Shown here piece by piece: positions 1-6,207 of a stretch of DNA of 13,913 bases (its first letter is position 1; every line of letters starts with the position of its first letter). The notes under the pieces were generated by a model, which saw only the letters and a list, made by a program, of their open reading frames with translations, did no database searches and was not told where the DNA came from. Source of the stretch: SFDP01 sp051891855. GTDB taxonomy: Bacteria; Bacillota; Clostridia; Lachnospirales; Lachnospiraceae. The DNA is taken from NCBI GenBank assembly GCA_051891855.1, contig JBJFFP010000026.1:1-13913 (forward strand), read 5' to 3'. The translations under genes and the position numbers were made by a program.

Positions 1-7
1 CGTAAGA

Positions 8-55
8 AAAAGCCTCCTGAGACTGCTTGAGATAAGCAGACTTAAGGGGGCTTTT
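8..55 (+). terminator. Rho-independent terminator of an upstream gene
   Basis: A long imperfect stem-loop is visible. The outer arms AAAAGCCTCCT and AGGGGGCTTTT pair, followed by a small bulged region. A perfect inner stem follows, CTGCTT at 23-28 with AAGCAG at 34-39 around a GAGAT loop. The 3' arm runs into TTTT at 52-55. It probably ends a + strand transcript whose gene lies left of the window. The A-run on its left side means it could also stop - strand transcription. Confidence 0.75.
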
Positions 56-118
56 ACCTTATAAAATCAATAATGAAGAAGGCCGGCTAAGGTTTAGTCA
101 ATTGAATGGCTAAAACAG

Positions 119-165
119 TTGTAACCTGAGTACTTATAGGTTACAATGTGTATATTAAAATACAC
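119..165. repeat. Two adjacent inverted repeats upstream of the first operon
   Basis: TTGTAACC (119-126) and GGTTACAA (139-146) form perfect 8-bp arms 12 bp apart. Immediately after, GTGTAT (148-153) and ATACAC (160-165) form 6-bp arms. They lie 29-75 bp before the preferred start of the first gene, where an operator or promoter would be expected. A TATATT at 151-156 could be a -10 element, but no matching -35 was found. The role as a regulator binding site is inferred from position and symmetry only. Confidence 0.45.
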
Positions 166-193
166 TAACATTACAAAAGAAAGTGAGAACGGA

Positions 194-418
194 ATGAAGC
201 ACGTAAGGAAAGTGATTGCACCGGTTATTATTACTACCATAATGGTTTTGTACTATTTGGGAGTTGGAGCAGTTTTACTTTTGACACCTCTTGTACCGGG
301 AGTTGCCATTCTGATTGGAGCTATATCAGTGATTCTTTCGGCTGTGATGATCAGTGTACTGGTGGAAAGAATCAAAGAGATAAGGAGTGGTGAGGAAGAT
401 GATCTTAGTCAATACTGA
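194..418 (+). CDS. Small membrane protein, two predicted TM segments, unknown function
   Basis: The product is 74 residues from the ATG at 194. An in-frame upstream ATG at 146 would add 16 residues, but it falls inside an inverted repeat, and the MKHVRK beginning looks like a normal positively charged membrane-protein start. Two hydrophobic segments can be seen, roughly residues 7-29 and 34-55. A charged cytoplasmic-looking tail follows, ending in ERIKEIRSGEEDDLSQY. I recall closely similar small proteins, with this acidic tail, next to UPF0145 genes in Lachnospiraceae, but no function is established for them. The gene overlaps the following UPF0145 gene by 20 bp in a different frame, so the two are almost certainly co-transcribed and translationally coupled. 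The ribosome binding site for the 194 start is weak, and the start is therefore the least certain part of the call. Confidence 0.7.
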   Translation: MKHVRKVIAPVIITTIMVLYYLGVGAVLLLTPLVPGVAILIGAISVILSAVMISVLVERIKEIRSGEEDDLSQY

Positions 419-710
419 TTACATTACCGGAAAAGAACTGGAAATGCTGGGTCTGGTACGGGGAAGCACGATTCAGACGAAAAACCTGGGGAGAGATATT
501 ACTCAAGGCTTTAAGACTTTAGTAGGCGGAGAATTGAAGGCTTATACCGAAATGATGAATGAGGCAAGAGCCCTGGCTACCAAGCGTATGGTGGAAGAGG
601 CAGAGAAGCTGGGGGCAGATGCAGTGGTAAATATCCGCTATGCATCAGCGGCAGTAATGCAGGGAGCCGCTGAGGTGATTGCTTATGGTACAGCAGTAAA
701 ATTTAAATAA
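399..710 (+). CDS. UPF0145 / YbjQ-family protein (putative metal-binding domain)
   Basis: The product is 103 residues from the ATG at 399. The start MILVNTDYITGKELEMLGLV matches the usual beginning of UPF0145 (YbjQ_1, PF01906) proteins, which are about 100-110 residues long. A GTG at 387 would add four residues but has AGGAG directly against it, whereas that AGGAG and a GTGAGGA sit upstream of 399. Other family hallmarks are GLVRGSTI near the N-terminus, a KTLVGGELKAYTEMMNEAR helix, EKLGADAVVNIRY, and a C-terminal strand ending VIAYGTAVKF. The family is thought to assemble into pentamers and has been annotated as heavy-metal binding, but its physiological role is not settled. Its partner is the overlapping small membrane protein upstream, and the transcript ends at the hairpin just downstream. 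Confidence 0.88.
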   Translation: MILVNTDYITGKELEMLGLVRGSTIQTKNLGRDITQGFKTLVGGELKAYTEMMNEARALATKRMVEEAEKLGADAVVNIRYASAAVMQGAAEVIAYGTAVKFK

Positions 711-723
711 CGTTGATTAGATA

Positions 724-756
724 AAAAGCAGCCTGATTGCAGAGCTGCTTTTACTT
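724..756 (+). terminator. Rho-independent terminator after the UPF0145 gene
   Basis: AAAAGCAGC (724-732) pairs perfectly with GCTGCTTTT (744-752), with an 11-base loop, followed by ACTT. It lies 13 bp after the stop codon and closes the two-gene unit. The A-run on the left side would allow weak bidirectional action. Confidence 0.85.
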
Positions 757-766
757 ACTTAAGCAG

Positions 767-874
767 GAACAAATCTTTCAAAAACTGCCCTTTGAGGGTG
801 AAGTGAGTATTTTGAATATTGGCTGCGGAAAGGGTGTAGTATTTCTTTCATCTGTACATACTAAGGAAAAATAA
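767..874 (+). pseudogene. Fragment of a class I SAM-dependent methyltransferase
   Basis: Reading from 767 in this frame gives about 35 sense codons up to a TAA at 872. They include LPFEGEVSILNIGCGKGVV, the motif I (hhxhGCGxG) SAM-binding strand and loop of class I methyltransferases, with the LPF(E/D)G lead-in typical of one Firmicute subgroup. No start codon or ribosome binding site precedes it. The reading frame begins straight after the UPF0145 terminator, and nothing of the remaining ~150 residues of such an enzyme follows. It is therefore a truncated internal piece, presumably left by the same deletions that damaged the next gene. The match rests on a short motif, so the subfamily cannot be named. 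Confidence 0.6.
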
Positions 875-905
875 GGAGGAACATACTAAGGAAAAATAAG
901 GAGGA
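856..905 (+). repeat. 25-bp perfect tandem duplication carrying a Shine-Dalgarno sequence
   Basis: Two identical 25-base copies lie head to tail at 856-880 and 881-905. Each begins ACATACTAAGG and ends with TAAGGAGGA, so the strong AGGAGG appears twice. The second copy stands at normal distance before the ATG at 912. The first copy overlaps the end of the methyltransferase fragment, whose TAA stop lies inside it. The lack of any mismatch suggests a recent replication-slippage duplication. Confidence 0.9.
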
Positions 906-911
906 CCTTAG

Positions 912-1475
912 ATGACAGAAAAAGAAAAGCATAGTGAGATAATCGTTATCGGTGCAGGACTGGCCGGATTACTGACGGCCTGGTATCTGAAAGAGGCCGG
1001 AAAGCAGGTACTGATTCTGGAAGCGGATAAAGTGGCCTCGGGACAAACCGGAAGAACGACTGCCAAGATTACCAGTCAGCATGGAATAAAATACAGCACA
1101 CTGATAAAAAAAAACGGGAAGAAAAACAGCCCAGTTATATGCCAATGCCAATCAACAGGCTATTGATGAGTATGAGTGCCTGATTAAAGAAAACAAAATC
1201 AGCTGTGAATTTAAAAGATGTCCGGCATATTTATATGCAAAAACAGCAAGAGGGGTAGCACAGCTTAAGGAAGAAAGCGACGCGGCTGTCAGACTTGGAA
1301 TACCGGCTTTTTTTACCGGAAAAACAGAGCTTCCCATTACCCTTTTCGAAATTTACCGGGCTTTTATTTTCTCAGACAGCATCAGGAAAGGAGCTGGGAC
1401 TGTCCCTGCCACGGCTCTCGCTTTAATGAGTCAGGAGAAGTATTGGACAATCCTGCAATCCGAAACCGGGATTGA
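912..1475 (+). pseudogene. Decayed FAD-dependent oxidoreductase with C-terminal Rieske domain
   Basis: The start is intact. A strong AGGAGG and the ATG at 912 lead into EIIVIGAGLAGLLTAWYLKE, a Rossmann FAD-binding loop, then GQTGRTTAKITSQHG, typical of the DAO-family enzymes that carry a C-terminal Rieske [2Fe-2S] domain (YhfW-like). The frame breaks in the A-rich stretch 1106-1126, with an apparent 1-base indel, and homology resumes one frame over as AQLYANANQQAIDEYE and on to GIPAFFTGKTELP. Near 1335 it jumps back to the first frame at HYPFRNLPGFYFLRQHQERS. Near 1390 it joins SWDCPCHGSRFNESGEVLDN, the second Rieske box, and stops at 1473-1475. The intact family is roughly 500 residues, so about two thirds is missing, including most of the catalytic domain and the first Rieske box. 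The protein cannot be functional. The mapping of segments relies on remembered family features. Confidence 0.85.
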
Positions 1476-1537
1476 CGGCAGGAAAATGAACGGATATGAT
1501 GGATGTAATACAAAGGAGAAAGCTTTTGGAGGTATTT

Positions 1538-2728
1538 ATGAGCAAATTAGGTAAGCAGCTTCAGGATAAAAAAGAAGAACTGATTCAAATACGCCGGGAT
1601 TTTCACCGGCACCCGGAGCTATCCTTGCAGGAATTTCGTACCGCACAGGTAATTGAAGAGGAATTGGAAAAGGTGGGCATTTCTTACCGCCGTATCGGAG
1701 CTACCGGTGTGTTGGGTATTTTACAGGGAACAGGCCGGGGAAAGGGAGTAGTGGCATTAAGAGCGGATATCGATGGGCTTCCCCTTGTGGAAACGAGCCA
1801 GGCTCAGTATTGCTCTCTGACAGAAGGAGTTATGCATGCCTGCGGACATGATGCCCATACGGCATGTTTATTAATAGCTGCCAAGGTATTGGCCGAGAAT
1901 CGAAGCTGCTTTGGAGGAGAAATACGGTTTATTTTTCAGCCGGCAGAGGAAATCGGCAAAGGAGCTTCGGATTTTATCGATGAGGGAGTGATGGAGGGGG
2001 TTGAGCGGATCCTCGGACTCCATCTTGCTCCTGACTTAAGGATAGGAACCATTGGAGTAACTCCGGGATTGAATAATGCGGCTGTAGATCATTTTCGGAT
2101 TCTGGTAAAGGGAAAGGCCACCCATGTATCCACCCCTCAGCTGGGAGCAGATGCCCTATATGCAGGCTGCCAGATTATGACAGCCTTACAGGGACTGGTT
2201 TCCAGACGAACCTCTCCGGTAGAACCGGTGATTATCGGCGTGGGAAAATTTCAGGCAGGAACCACCTACAACGCGGTACCGGGAGCAGCTGAGCTGGAAG
2301 GAACTACACGAACTATTTCCGAAGAAATGCGGATGCAGGTGCGCAGATGGGTGGAGGAAACCGCGGCACAAATTTCAGCCTTAAGCGGAGCCGAAGCAGA
2401 AGTCGTCTGGACCGGAATCACACCGGCATTAATCAATGACATACAGGCAAGTGCAGAGGCTAAGGCAGTGGCAGAATCCTTGGCTGATATAACCACCAGG
2501 GGGGTTAAGGTAATTACCGACCGGCCTATTTCTTTGGGAGGAGATAATTTTGCGGAATTTCAGCGGGTGGTGCCCGGCTGCTATGCCTATTTGGGAACAG
2601 CTAATCCTGAAGTGAAAAACAGTCTGAACAGCTTACATAACGGAAACTTTGATTTGGATGAAGAGGCCCTCCCCCTAGGTGCAGGTCTCTATGCAGAATA
2701 TGCCCTGTGGTGGCTGACGAAAGAGTGA
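1538..2728 (+). CDS. M20-family amidohydrolase (IAA-amino acid / hippurate hydrolase type)
   Basis: The product is 396 residues from the ATG at 1538, chosen because TTGGAGGT lies five bases upstream. An upstream in-frame ATG at 1496 would add 14 residues unlike the family. These are cytoplasmic di-metal hydrolases that cleave the amide bond of N-acyl amino acids or related conjugates. The signatures seen are RRDFHRHPELSLQEF (residues 19-33), ALRADIDGLPLVE (73-85), MHACGHDAHTA (99-109, metal-binding Cys and His), FQPAEE (133-138, catalytic Glu and metal Glu), GLHLAP (160-165) and a C-terminal LHNGNFDLDEEAL. All expected metal ligands are present and the length is normal. The natural substrate cannot be deduced. 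The gene sits just after the oxidoreductase remnant and 7 bp before a C39-like peptidase, with which it is probably co-transcribed. No promoter of its own was recognised. Confidence 0.92.
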   Translation: MSKLGKQLQDKKEELIQIRRDFHRHPELSLQEFRTAQVIEEELEKVGISYRRIGATGVLGILQGTGRGKGVVALRADIDGLPLVETSQAQYCSLTEGVMHACGHDAHTACLLIAAKVLAENRSCFGGEIRFIFQPAEEIGKGASDFIDEGVMEGVERILGLHLAPDLRIGTIGVTPGLNNAAVDHFRILVKGKATHVSTPQLGADALYAGCQIMTALQGLVSRRTSPVEPVIIGVGKFQAGTTYNAVPGAAELEGTTRTISEEMRMQVRRWVEETAAQISALSGAEAEVVWTGITPALINDIQASAEAKAVAESLADITTRGVKVITDRPISLGGDNFAEFQRVVPGCYAYLGTANPEVKNSLNSLHNGNFDLDEEALPLGAGLYAEYALWWLTKE

Positions 2729-2735
2729 ATATACC

Positions 2736-3356
2736 ATGAAAAATCCATTACATTATCAATTATCTGAATATGACTGCGGCCCTACCTCCATGCTGAACGC
2801 CATGAGCTATTTATTTGAACGGGAAGAGCTTTCCCCGGAGCTTATCCGTAACATTATGCTGTACAGCCTGGACTGCTATGGGAAAGATGGAGCCAGTGGA
2901 AAGAGCGGAACCTCCTGTATGGCGATGATGTTTTTATGTAATTGGCTGAACGGCTTTGGAACAGCCGGACATCTGCCTGTTTCAGGCTCCTTTTTATCCG
3001 GGGAGGCCGTAAATTTCAGTCAAAACGGAAAACTGAGAGATGCTCTGTGCCGCGGCGGAGTGGCCGTAGTAAGGGTAGATTTTGAAGGCTGGCATTATGT
3101 TCTTTTAACCGGAATCAGCCAGGAGGATGTATACGTCTTTGACCCTTATTATCGGGAGGAAGCCTTTAACAGGAAAGAAATCAGAATGATTAAGGATTGC
3201 CCTACAAAGTATAATCGTATTGTGCCTATTTCCTTTTTTGAACGAGAGGAGCTGGAGGTCTATGCCTTTGGGCCGAAGGAGACCCGGGAAGCGGTAATCC
3301 TGTTCAATGAAGAAAAGAAGCTGACAGCAGAAAAAACCATAGAATATATCATTTAA
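2736..3356 (+). CDS. C39-like cysteine peptidase domain protein
   Basis: The product is 206 residues consisting almost entirely of a papain-fold C39-like domain. QLSEYDCGPTSMLNAMSYLF contains the oxyanion Gln8 and nucleophile Cys14. GWHYVLLTG supplies His120, and VFDPYY supplies Asp136, so the full Cys-His-Asp arrangement is present. The domain type is best known from peptidases that trim double-glycine leaders in ABC bacteriocin exporters. Here there is no transporter, no membrane segment and no signal peptide, so it would act in the cytoplasm on an unknown substrate, or be a structural relative without proteolytic activity. The ATG lies 7 bp after the M20 gene stop with only a weak AAGAGTG upstream, so translation is likely coupled. 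No precursor peptide with a GG leader was found nearby. The transcript ends at the hairpin 3370-3394. Confidence 0.8.
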   Translation: MKNPLHYQLSEYDCGPTSMLNAMSYLFEREELSPELIRNIMLYSLDCYGKDGASGKSGTSCMAMMFLCNWLNGFGTAGHLPVSGSFLSGEAVNFSQNGKLRDALCRGGVAVVRVDFEGWHYVLLTGISQEDVYVFDPYYREEAFNRKEIRMIKDCPTKYNRIVPISFFEREELEVYAFGPKETREAVILFNEEKKLTAEKTIEYII

Positions 3357-3369
3357 CTACCAAAACAGT

Positions 3370-3394
3370 AATTGCCACCTAAAGGGTGGCAATT
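3370..3394. terminator. Hairpin shared by two convergent genes
   Basis: AATTGCCACC (3370-3379) and GGTGGCAATT (3385-3394) form a perfect 10-bp stem with a five-base TAAAG loop, between the C39-like gene (+) and the kinase gene (-). The flanking T-richness is modest on both sides (CTATTATCC on +, ACTGTTTTGG on -). It probably serves both directions, though not as a textbook U-tract terminator. Confidence 0.75.
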
Positions 3395-3406
3395 CTATTA
3401 TCCATT

Positions 3407-4492
3407 TTAGGTTAAAATAAGTATTGCCATACCGGAGGGAATAAGTTCAAGCAACACCAAAATAAATAAAAGTAAAAGAAAGATTGCCACATCCCAGAAT
3501 GCTATCCATAGAATGCGGAAAAGAGGATTTTTTATATGATTCAGAGGAAAAAATTGCTGCAAATTTTGATAATTACTGGAGAAAAAAACTATGGCTAACA
3601 GAGAAATTGTTAAACATATACGCTCAAAAATCAGTTTCCATGAAGCAGAGTTTTTGATTTCTAAAGTGAGTCCAAAGTAAAAAATCATTAAATATCCCAT
3701 AAAAGCAATCAGCATATGAAGAGGATTACCAGTGCGAAAGCCCGGTGGACGCAGGGAGGGCTGAGCGGGAAGGGACGTGGTTAATGCGGTCAGACTGTTC
3801 TTCAGCTGTAGGATAGACGGGTACCGTTCATCAGGATTCCAGTTAATACATTTTTTAATTATAGGAGTAAGGCATCCTTTAACACAGCATTCACTTGAAA
3901 GATTACCACTGGCTAAAACATTCATCAGCATACCTACAGCATAAATATCTGTTCGTATATTTGAAGAAGCAAGACCGTATTGTTCCGGCGCAGCATAGCC
4001 CCTGGTTCCCAACAAAATAGTATCTTCTAACTTGGAGTCGGAGGCAAACTTGGCAGCATTTAGATCCAGTAAAAAGATTTTGCCTGAAGGGGAGAGAATA
4101 AGGTTAGAGGGCTTAATGTCTCTATGGATAATCGGTGGAGTAAAGCTATGTAATGCTAAAAGGATATCACACAGCTGGAGTATCCAGGGGATAATCTGTT
4201 CCTCACTAAGGACACCTTCTTGCTCCAGAATTTCTTGGAGAGTATCACCGGAAATATATTCTTCAATGAGAATCAGCTGATTGCCATTTTTGATTATTTC
4301 ATGAATTTTAGGGATACCGAAAACCGGATTTTCCTGTAAATGCTGATAAACGGAAAGATTATAAATGGAAAGAAGTTTTTTTACATAAATCTTTTTTGTT
4401 TGCGCATGTTGAACAAGATATACATCATGTTCCGGGTGGATGGCGGCAATCGTTTGATAACAGGATGATATATTTGAAGAAATAGTTATCAT
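3407..4492 (-). CDS. Membrane-anchored serine/threonine protein kinase (Hanks type)
   Basis: The product is 361 residues: a kinase domain at about 10-240, a short Pro-rich linker, then about three or four hydrophobic segments (roughly 258-279, 286-306 and 326-360). Kinase landmarks are Lys38/39 in KKIYVKKLL (ATP-binding Lys), hinge LILIEEYISGDTL, catalytic loop HRDIKPSN (123-130), Asp143 in LLDLNAAKF, GTRGYAAPEQYG (162-173) and TDIYAVG (181-187). The metal-binding DFG triplet reads DLN, and no clear glycine-rich loop is seen near the N-terminus. Similar departures occur in related clostridial kinases that are presumed active. There is no PASTA sensor domain, so this is not a PrkC/Stk1 orthologue, and the membrane part presumably anchors or senses. 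An AAAGGA lies seven bases before the start. It faces an HTH gene 54 bp away, and its promoter element recurs before the lipoprotein gene. Confidence 0.88.
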   Translation of the reverse strand: MITISSNISSCYQTIAAIHPEHDVYLVQHAQTKKIYVKKLLSIYNLSVYQHLQENPVFGIPKIHEIIKNGNQLILIEEYISGDTLQEILEQEGVLSEEQIIPWILQLCDILLALHSFTPPIIHRDIKPSNLILSPSGKIFLLDLNAAKFASDSKLEDTILLGTRGYAAPEQYGLASSNIRTDIYAVGMLMNVLASGNLSSECCVKGCLTPIIKKCINWNPDERYPSILQLKNSLTALTTSLPAQPSLRPPGFRTGNPLHMLIAFMGYLMIFYFGLTLEIKNSASWKLIFERICLTISLLAIVFFSSNYQNLQQFFPLNHIKNPLFRILWIAFWDVAIFLLLLFILVLLELIPSGMAILILT

Positions 4493-4524
4493 TCGTTTTA
4501 TCCTTTCAAAATGGTGTTGTGAGC

Positions 4525-4536
4525 ATTATAGCAGAT
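4525..4536 (-). promoter_or_regulatory. Extended -10 promoter for the kinase gene
   Basis: Read on the - strand, this is ATCTGCTATAAT, a perfect TATAAT (complement of 4525-4530) with the TGn extension. Transcription would begin near 4518, leaving a short leader with the AAAGGA ribosome site at 4501-4507. No good -35 was found 17-18 bp upstream (TACTCA or TTACTC), as is common for extended -10 promoters. The same 12 bases occur before the lipoprotein gene. Confidence 0.65.
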
Positions 4537-4546
4537 TGGAGGCAGA

Positions 4547-5008
4547 ATGAGTAAAAAAAGTACAGAAGAGTTGGAAAAAATTTTGGGGAATACTCATATC
4601 AAAAAAGCACAGGTATTTTTGCAGGAAAATACAGAAAGTATGATTATGGGAGACAGACCCTTTTCCTTTTATATGAAGAAGTTAATTAAAGAAAAAGGGT
4701 TAAGGCAGCAAGATATTTTTCTATATGCAGATATTCCGGAACGGTATGGGTATAAGCTGTTGTCTGAAGAAAAAAGAACCAGGCAAAGAGATATTATCCT
4801 GCGGATTTGTTATGCGGCAGAATTTACCTTGGAAGAAACTCAAAAAGCCTTGAAGATTTATGAAATGCCTCAGCTGTTCATTAAGCTTCCCAGAGATGCA
4901 GTTTTGATGCTGGCTTTCAATCAGCGGCCGGGGGGAATTATTGAGGTGAATGGCCTTTTGCGGGAAAATGGAATGGAGCCTTTGAGAACCAGTGGTATAC
5001 AGGAGTAG
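4547..5008 (+). CDS. Small helix-turn-helix (XRE-like) protein next to the kinase
   Basis: The product is 153 residues, with GGAGG four bases before the ATG. The region about 36-95 resembles a diverged XRE-type HTH: FSFYMKKLIKEKGLRQQDIF, then a turn and YGYKLLSEEKRTRQRDIILR, with the classic 'rules of recognition' helix followed by a helix rich in Arg. The part after residue 95 (EETQKALKIYEMPQLF, then PRDAVLMLAFNQ) is helical and has no domain I can name. I recall homologues beginning STEELEKILGNTHI in several Lachnospiraceae, often near protein kinase or FHA genes. The gene is divergent from the kinase and upstream of the lipoprotein. It could be a DNA-binding regulator of both, or a kinase substrate or adaptor whose HTH fold binds protein. 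Neither is shown by the sequence. Confidence 0.72.
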   Translation: MSKKSTEELEKILGNTHIKKAQVFLQENTESMIMGDRPFSFYMKKLIKEKGLRQQDIFLYADIPERYGYKLLSEEKRTRQRDIILRICYAAEFTLEETQKALKIYEMPQLFIKLPRDAVLMLAFNQRPGGIIEVNGLLRENGMEPLRTSGIQE

Positions 5009-5029
5009 AAAAAGAAAAATTTCAATTAC

Positions 5030-5071
5030 CCCACAGCGGTGGGAACGCTATATCAATGGATCTGCTATAAT
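5030..5071 (+). promoter_or_regulatory. Extended -10 promoter of the lipoprotein gene with a small upstream hairpin
   Basis: ATCTGCTATAAT at 5060-5071 is a consensus extended -10 (TGCTATAAT), identical over 12 bases to the kinase promoter on the other strand. The -35 region is poor. Just upstream, CCCAC (5030-5034) and GTGGG (5039-5043) form a small perfect inverted repeat around AGCG, about where an activator or repressor could sit. The start of the lipoprotein gene is 33 bp downstream of the -10. Confidence 0.65.
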
Positions 5072-5103
5072 TTTCCATATTGCAAATGAGGAGGGAATAA
5101 ACT

Positions 5104-6069
5104 ATGGATAAAAAAGGAAAGCAGAAATCTGTTATGGGAAGACCGACATTATGGCTTGTTTTAGCCGTTTTGATTGTTGGGATAATTGCCTGTGGAGCAA
5201 AAACGGAGGAAGATTCAGCTACAGCTACGGGAGAAAATGCAGGAAGTACTCAGAGTAGTACTGCCGCTGATGACAAAACGATAGAAAATGGACAGAAGAA
5301 CGAGGAAGTGGAAATTGCTTTTGAAGAGCTGACAGTAATCGATAATGCAGAATGTGTGATCAAAATTACCGGAATTAATCCGGAGAATATCTGGGGTTAC
5401 AGCCTAGATGTCTATTTGGAAAATAAATCGGCAGAAAAAACTTATATGTATTCCATAAGAGGAGCATCAGTTAACGGAGTAGAGAGTGATCCATTATTTG
5501 CGTCTGAAGTAGCATCCGGTAAAAAAGCCAATGAAACCATAAGCTTCAGCGATTCTGAGCTACGGGAAAATGGGATAGATAAATTTACCGATATTGAACT
5601 TTTCTTCTATGTATATGACAGCAATGACTGGGGTGCTGAGCCTGTGGCAGAAGAAAGCGTACACGTTTATCCCTATGGGGAGGACAAAGCAGAGACCTTT
5701 ATCAGAGAAGTGCAAAGTACGGATAATGTTATTATCGATAATGATAATGTCAGAGTCATTGTAACCGGTTATGAAGAAGACGATATCTGGGGATATACTG
5801 TCAATCTTTTTCTGGAAAATAAAACCGACAAAGAGGTTATGTTCAGTGTAGATGAGGTCGCAGTTAACGGATATATGGCAGATCCATTTTTTGCATCTAC
5901 GGTATTACCCGGCAAGTGTAAATTTACTTCCATGTCATGGTCGGATACTTCCTTTGAAGAGAATAGCATTACGGAAGTAGAAGAAATCGAAATGGTTTTC
6001 AGAGCTTATAATTCCGAAGAATTTATGGCAGATGATTATGCAAGGGAAACCATTGTTTTGAATCCTTAA
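5104..6069 (+). CDS. Lipoprotein with two tandem copies of a beta-rich domain
   Basis: The product is 321 residues with AGGAGG nine bases before the ATG. A basic N-terminus and hydrophobic stretch (about 13-29) end in the lipobox-like VGIIAC, so Cys30 would be lipidated and the protein anchored outside the cell membrane. A Ser/Thr/Glu-rich linker (about 31-70) follows. Then come two repeats, roughly 73-190 and 204-321, about 130 residues apart. Matching landmarks are IWGYSLDVYLENK and IWGYTVNLFLENK, ASVNGVESDPLFAS and VAVNGYMADPFFAS, and IELFFYVYDSNDW and IEMVFRAYNSEEF. The pattern resembles immunoglobulin-like extracellular domains of clostridial lipoproteins of unknown function. Its promoter matches that of the nearby kinase, suggesting it is the surface partner or output of that module. 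Ligand and function are unknown. Confidence 0.8.
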   Translation: MDKKGKQKSVMGRPTLWLVLAVLIVGIIACGAKTEEDSATATGENAGSTQSSTAADDKTIENGQKNEEVEIAFEELTVIDNAECVIKITGINPENIWGYSLDVYLENKSAEKTYMYSIRGASVNGVESDPLFASEVASGKKANETISFSDSELRENGIDKFTDIELFFYVYDSNDWGAEPVAEESVHVYPYGEDKAETFIREVQSTDNVIIDNDNVRVIVTGYEEDDIWGYTVNLFLENKTDKEVMFSVDEVAVNGYMADPFFASTVLPGKCKFTSMSWSDTSFEENSITEVEEIEMVFRAYNSEEFMADDYARETIVLNP

Positions 6070-6109
6070 CGGTTAATAACCAGTCCTGTTTTGAAATAAA
6101 AATATAGTT

Positions 6110-6152
6110 AAAAATATCCTCTTTATCGTCGAGAAGGGGATATTTTTTATTG
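6110..6152 (+). terminator. Rho-independent terminator after the lipoprotein gene
   Basis: AAAAATATCCTCTT pairs with AAGGGGATATTTTT (one T-G wobble) around the loop TATCGTCGAG, and the U-tract ATTTTTTATT follows directly. It separates the lipoprotein transcript from the mntP promoter 9 bp downstream. Confidence 0.9.
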
Positions 6153-6160
6153 ATTCTAAA

Positions 6161-6189
6161 TTGACAAATTTTATCAATAGGTATATAGT
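6161..6189 (+). promoter_or_regulatory. Consensus promoter of the mntP riboswitch leader
   Basis: TTGACA (6161-6166) and TATAGT (6184-6189) are separated by exactly 17 bp. Transcription would begin near 6196, a dozen bases before the aptamer. TTTATCA occurs three times around it (6170-6176, 6190-6196, 6201-6207), which may be chance A/T-rich sequence or an operator. Confidence 0.85.
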
Positions 6190-6207
6190 TTTATCAGTAG
6201 TTTATCA

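Noticed and set aside
146..193. Upstream ATG extending the first membrane protein by 16 residues
   Set aside because: It falls within an inverted repeat, lacks a good ribosome site, and the added residues do not look like part of a membrane protein start.
1496..1537. Upstream start of the M20 amidohydrolase
   Set aside because: The strong TTGGAGGT is correctly placed only for the ATG at 1538, and the extra residues are not part of the family.
2736..3356. Bacteriocin export or lanthipeptide system suggested by the C39-like domain
   Set aside because: No ABC transporter, membrane segment or double-glycine precursor peptide was found nearby.
6170..6207. Three TTTATCA repeats around the mntP promoter
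   Set aside because: They are short and A/T-rich, with uneven spacing (20 and 11 bp), so they are not strong enough to call an operator on their own.
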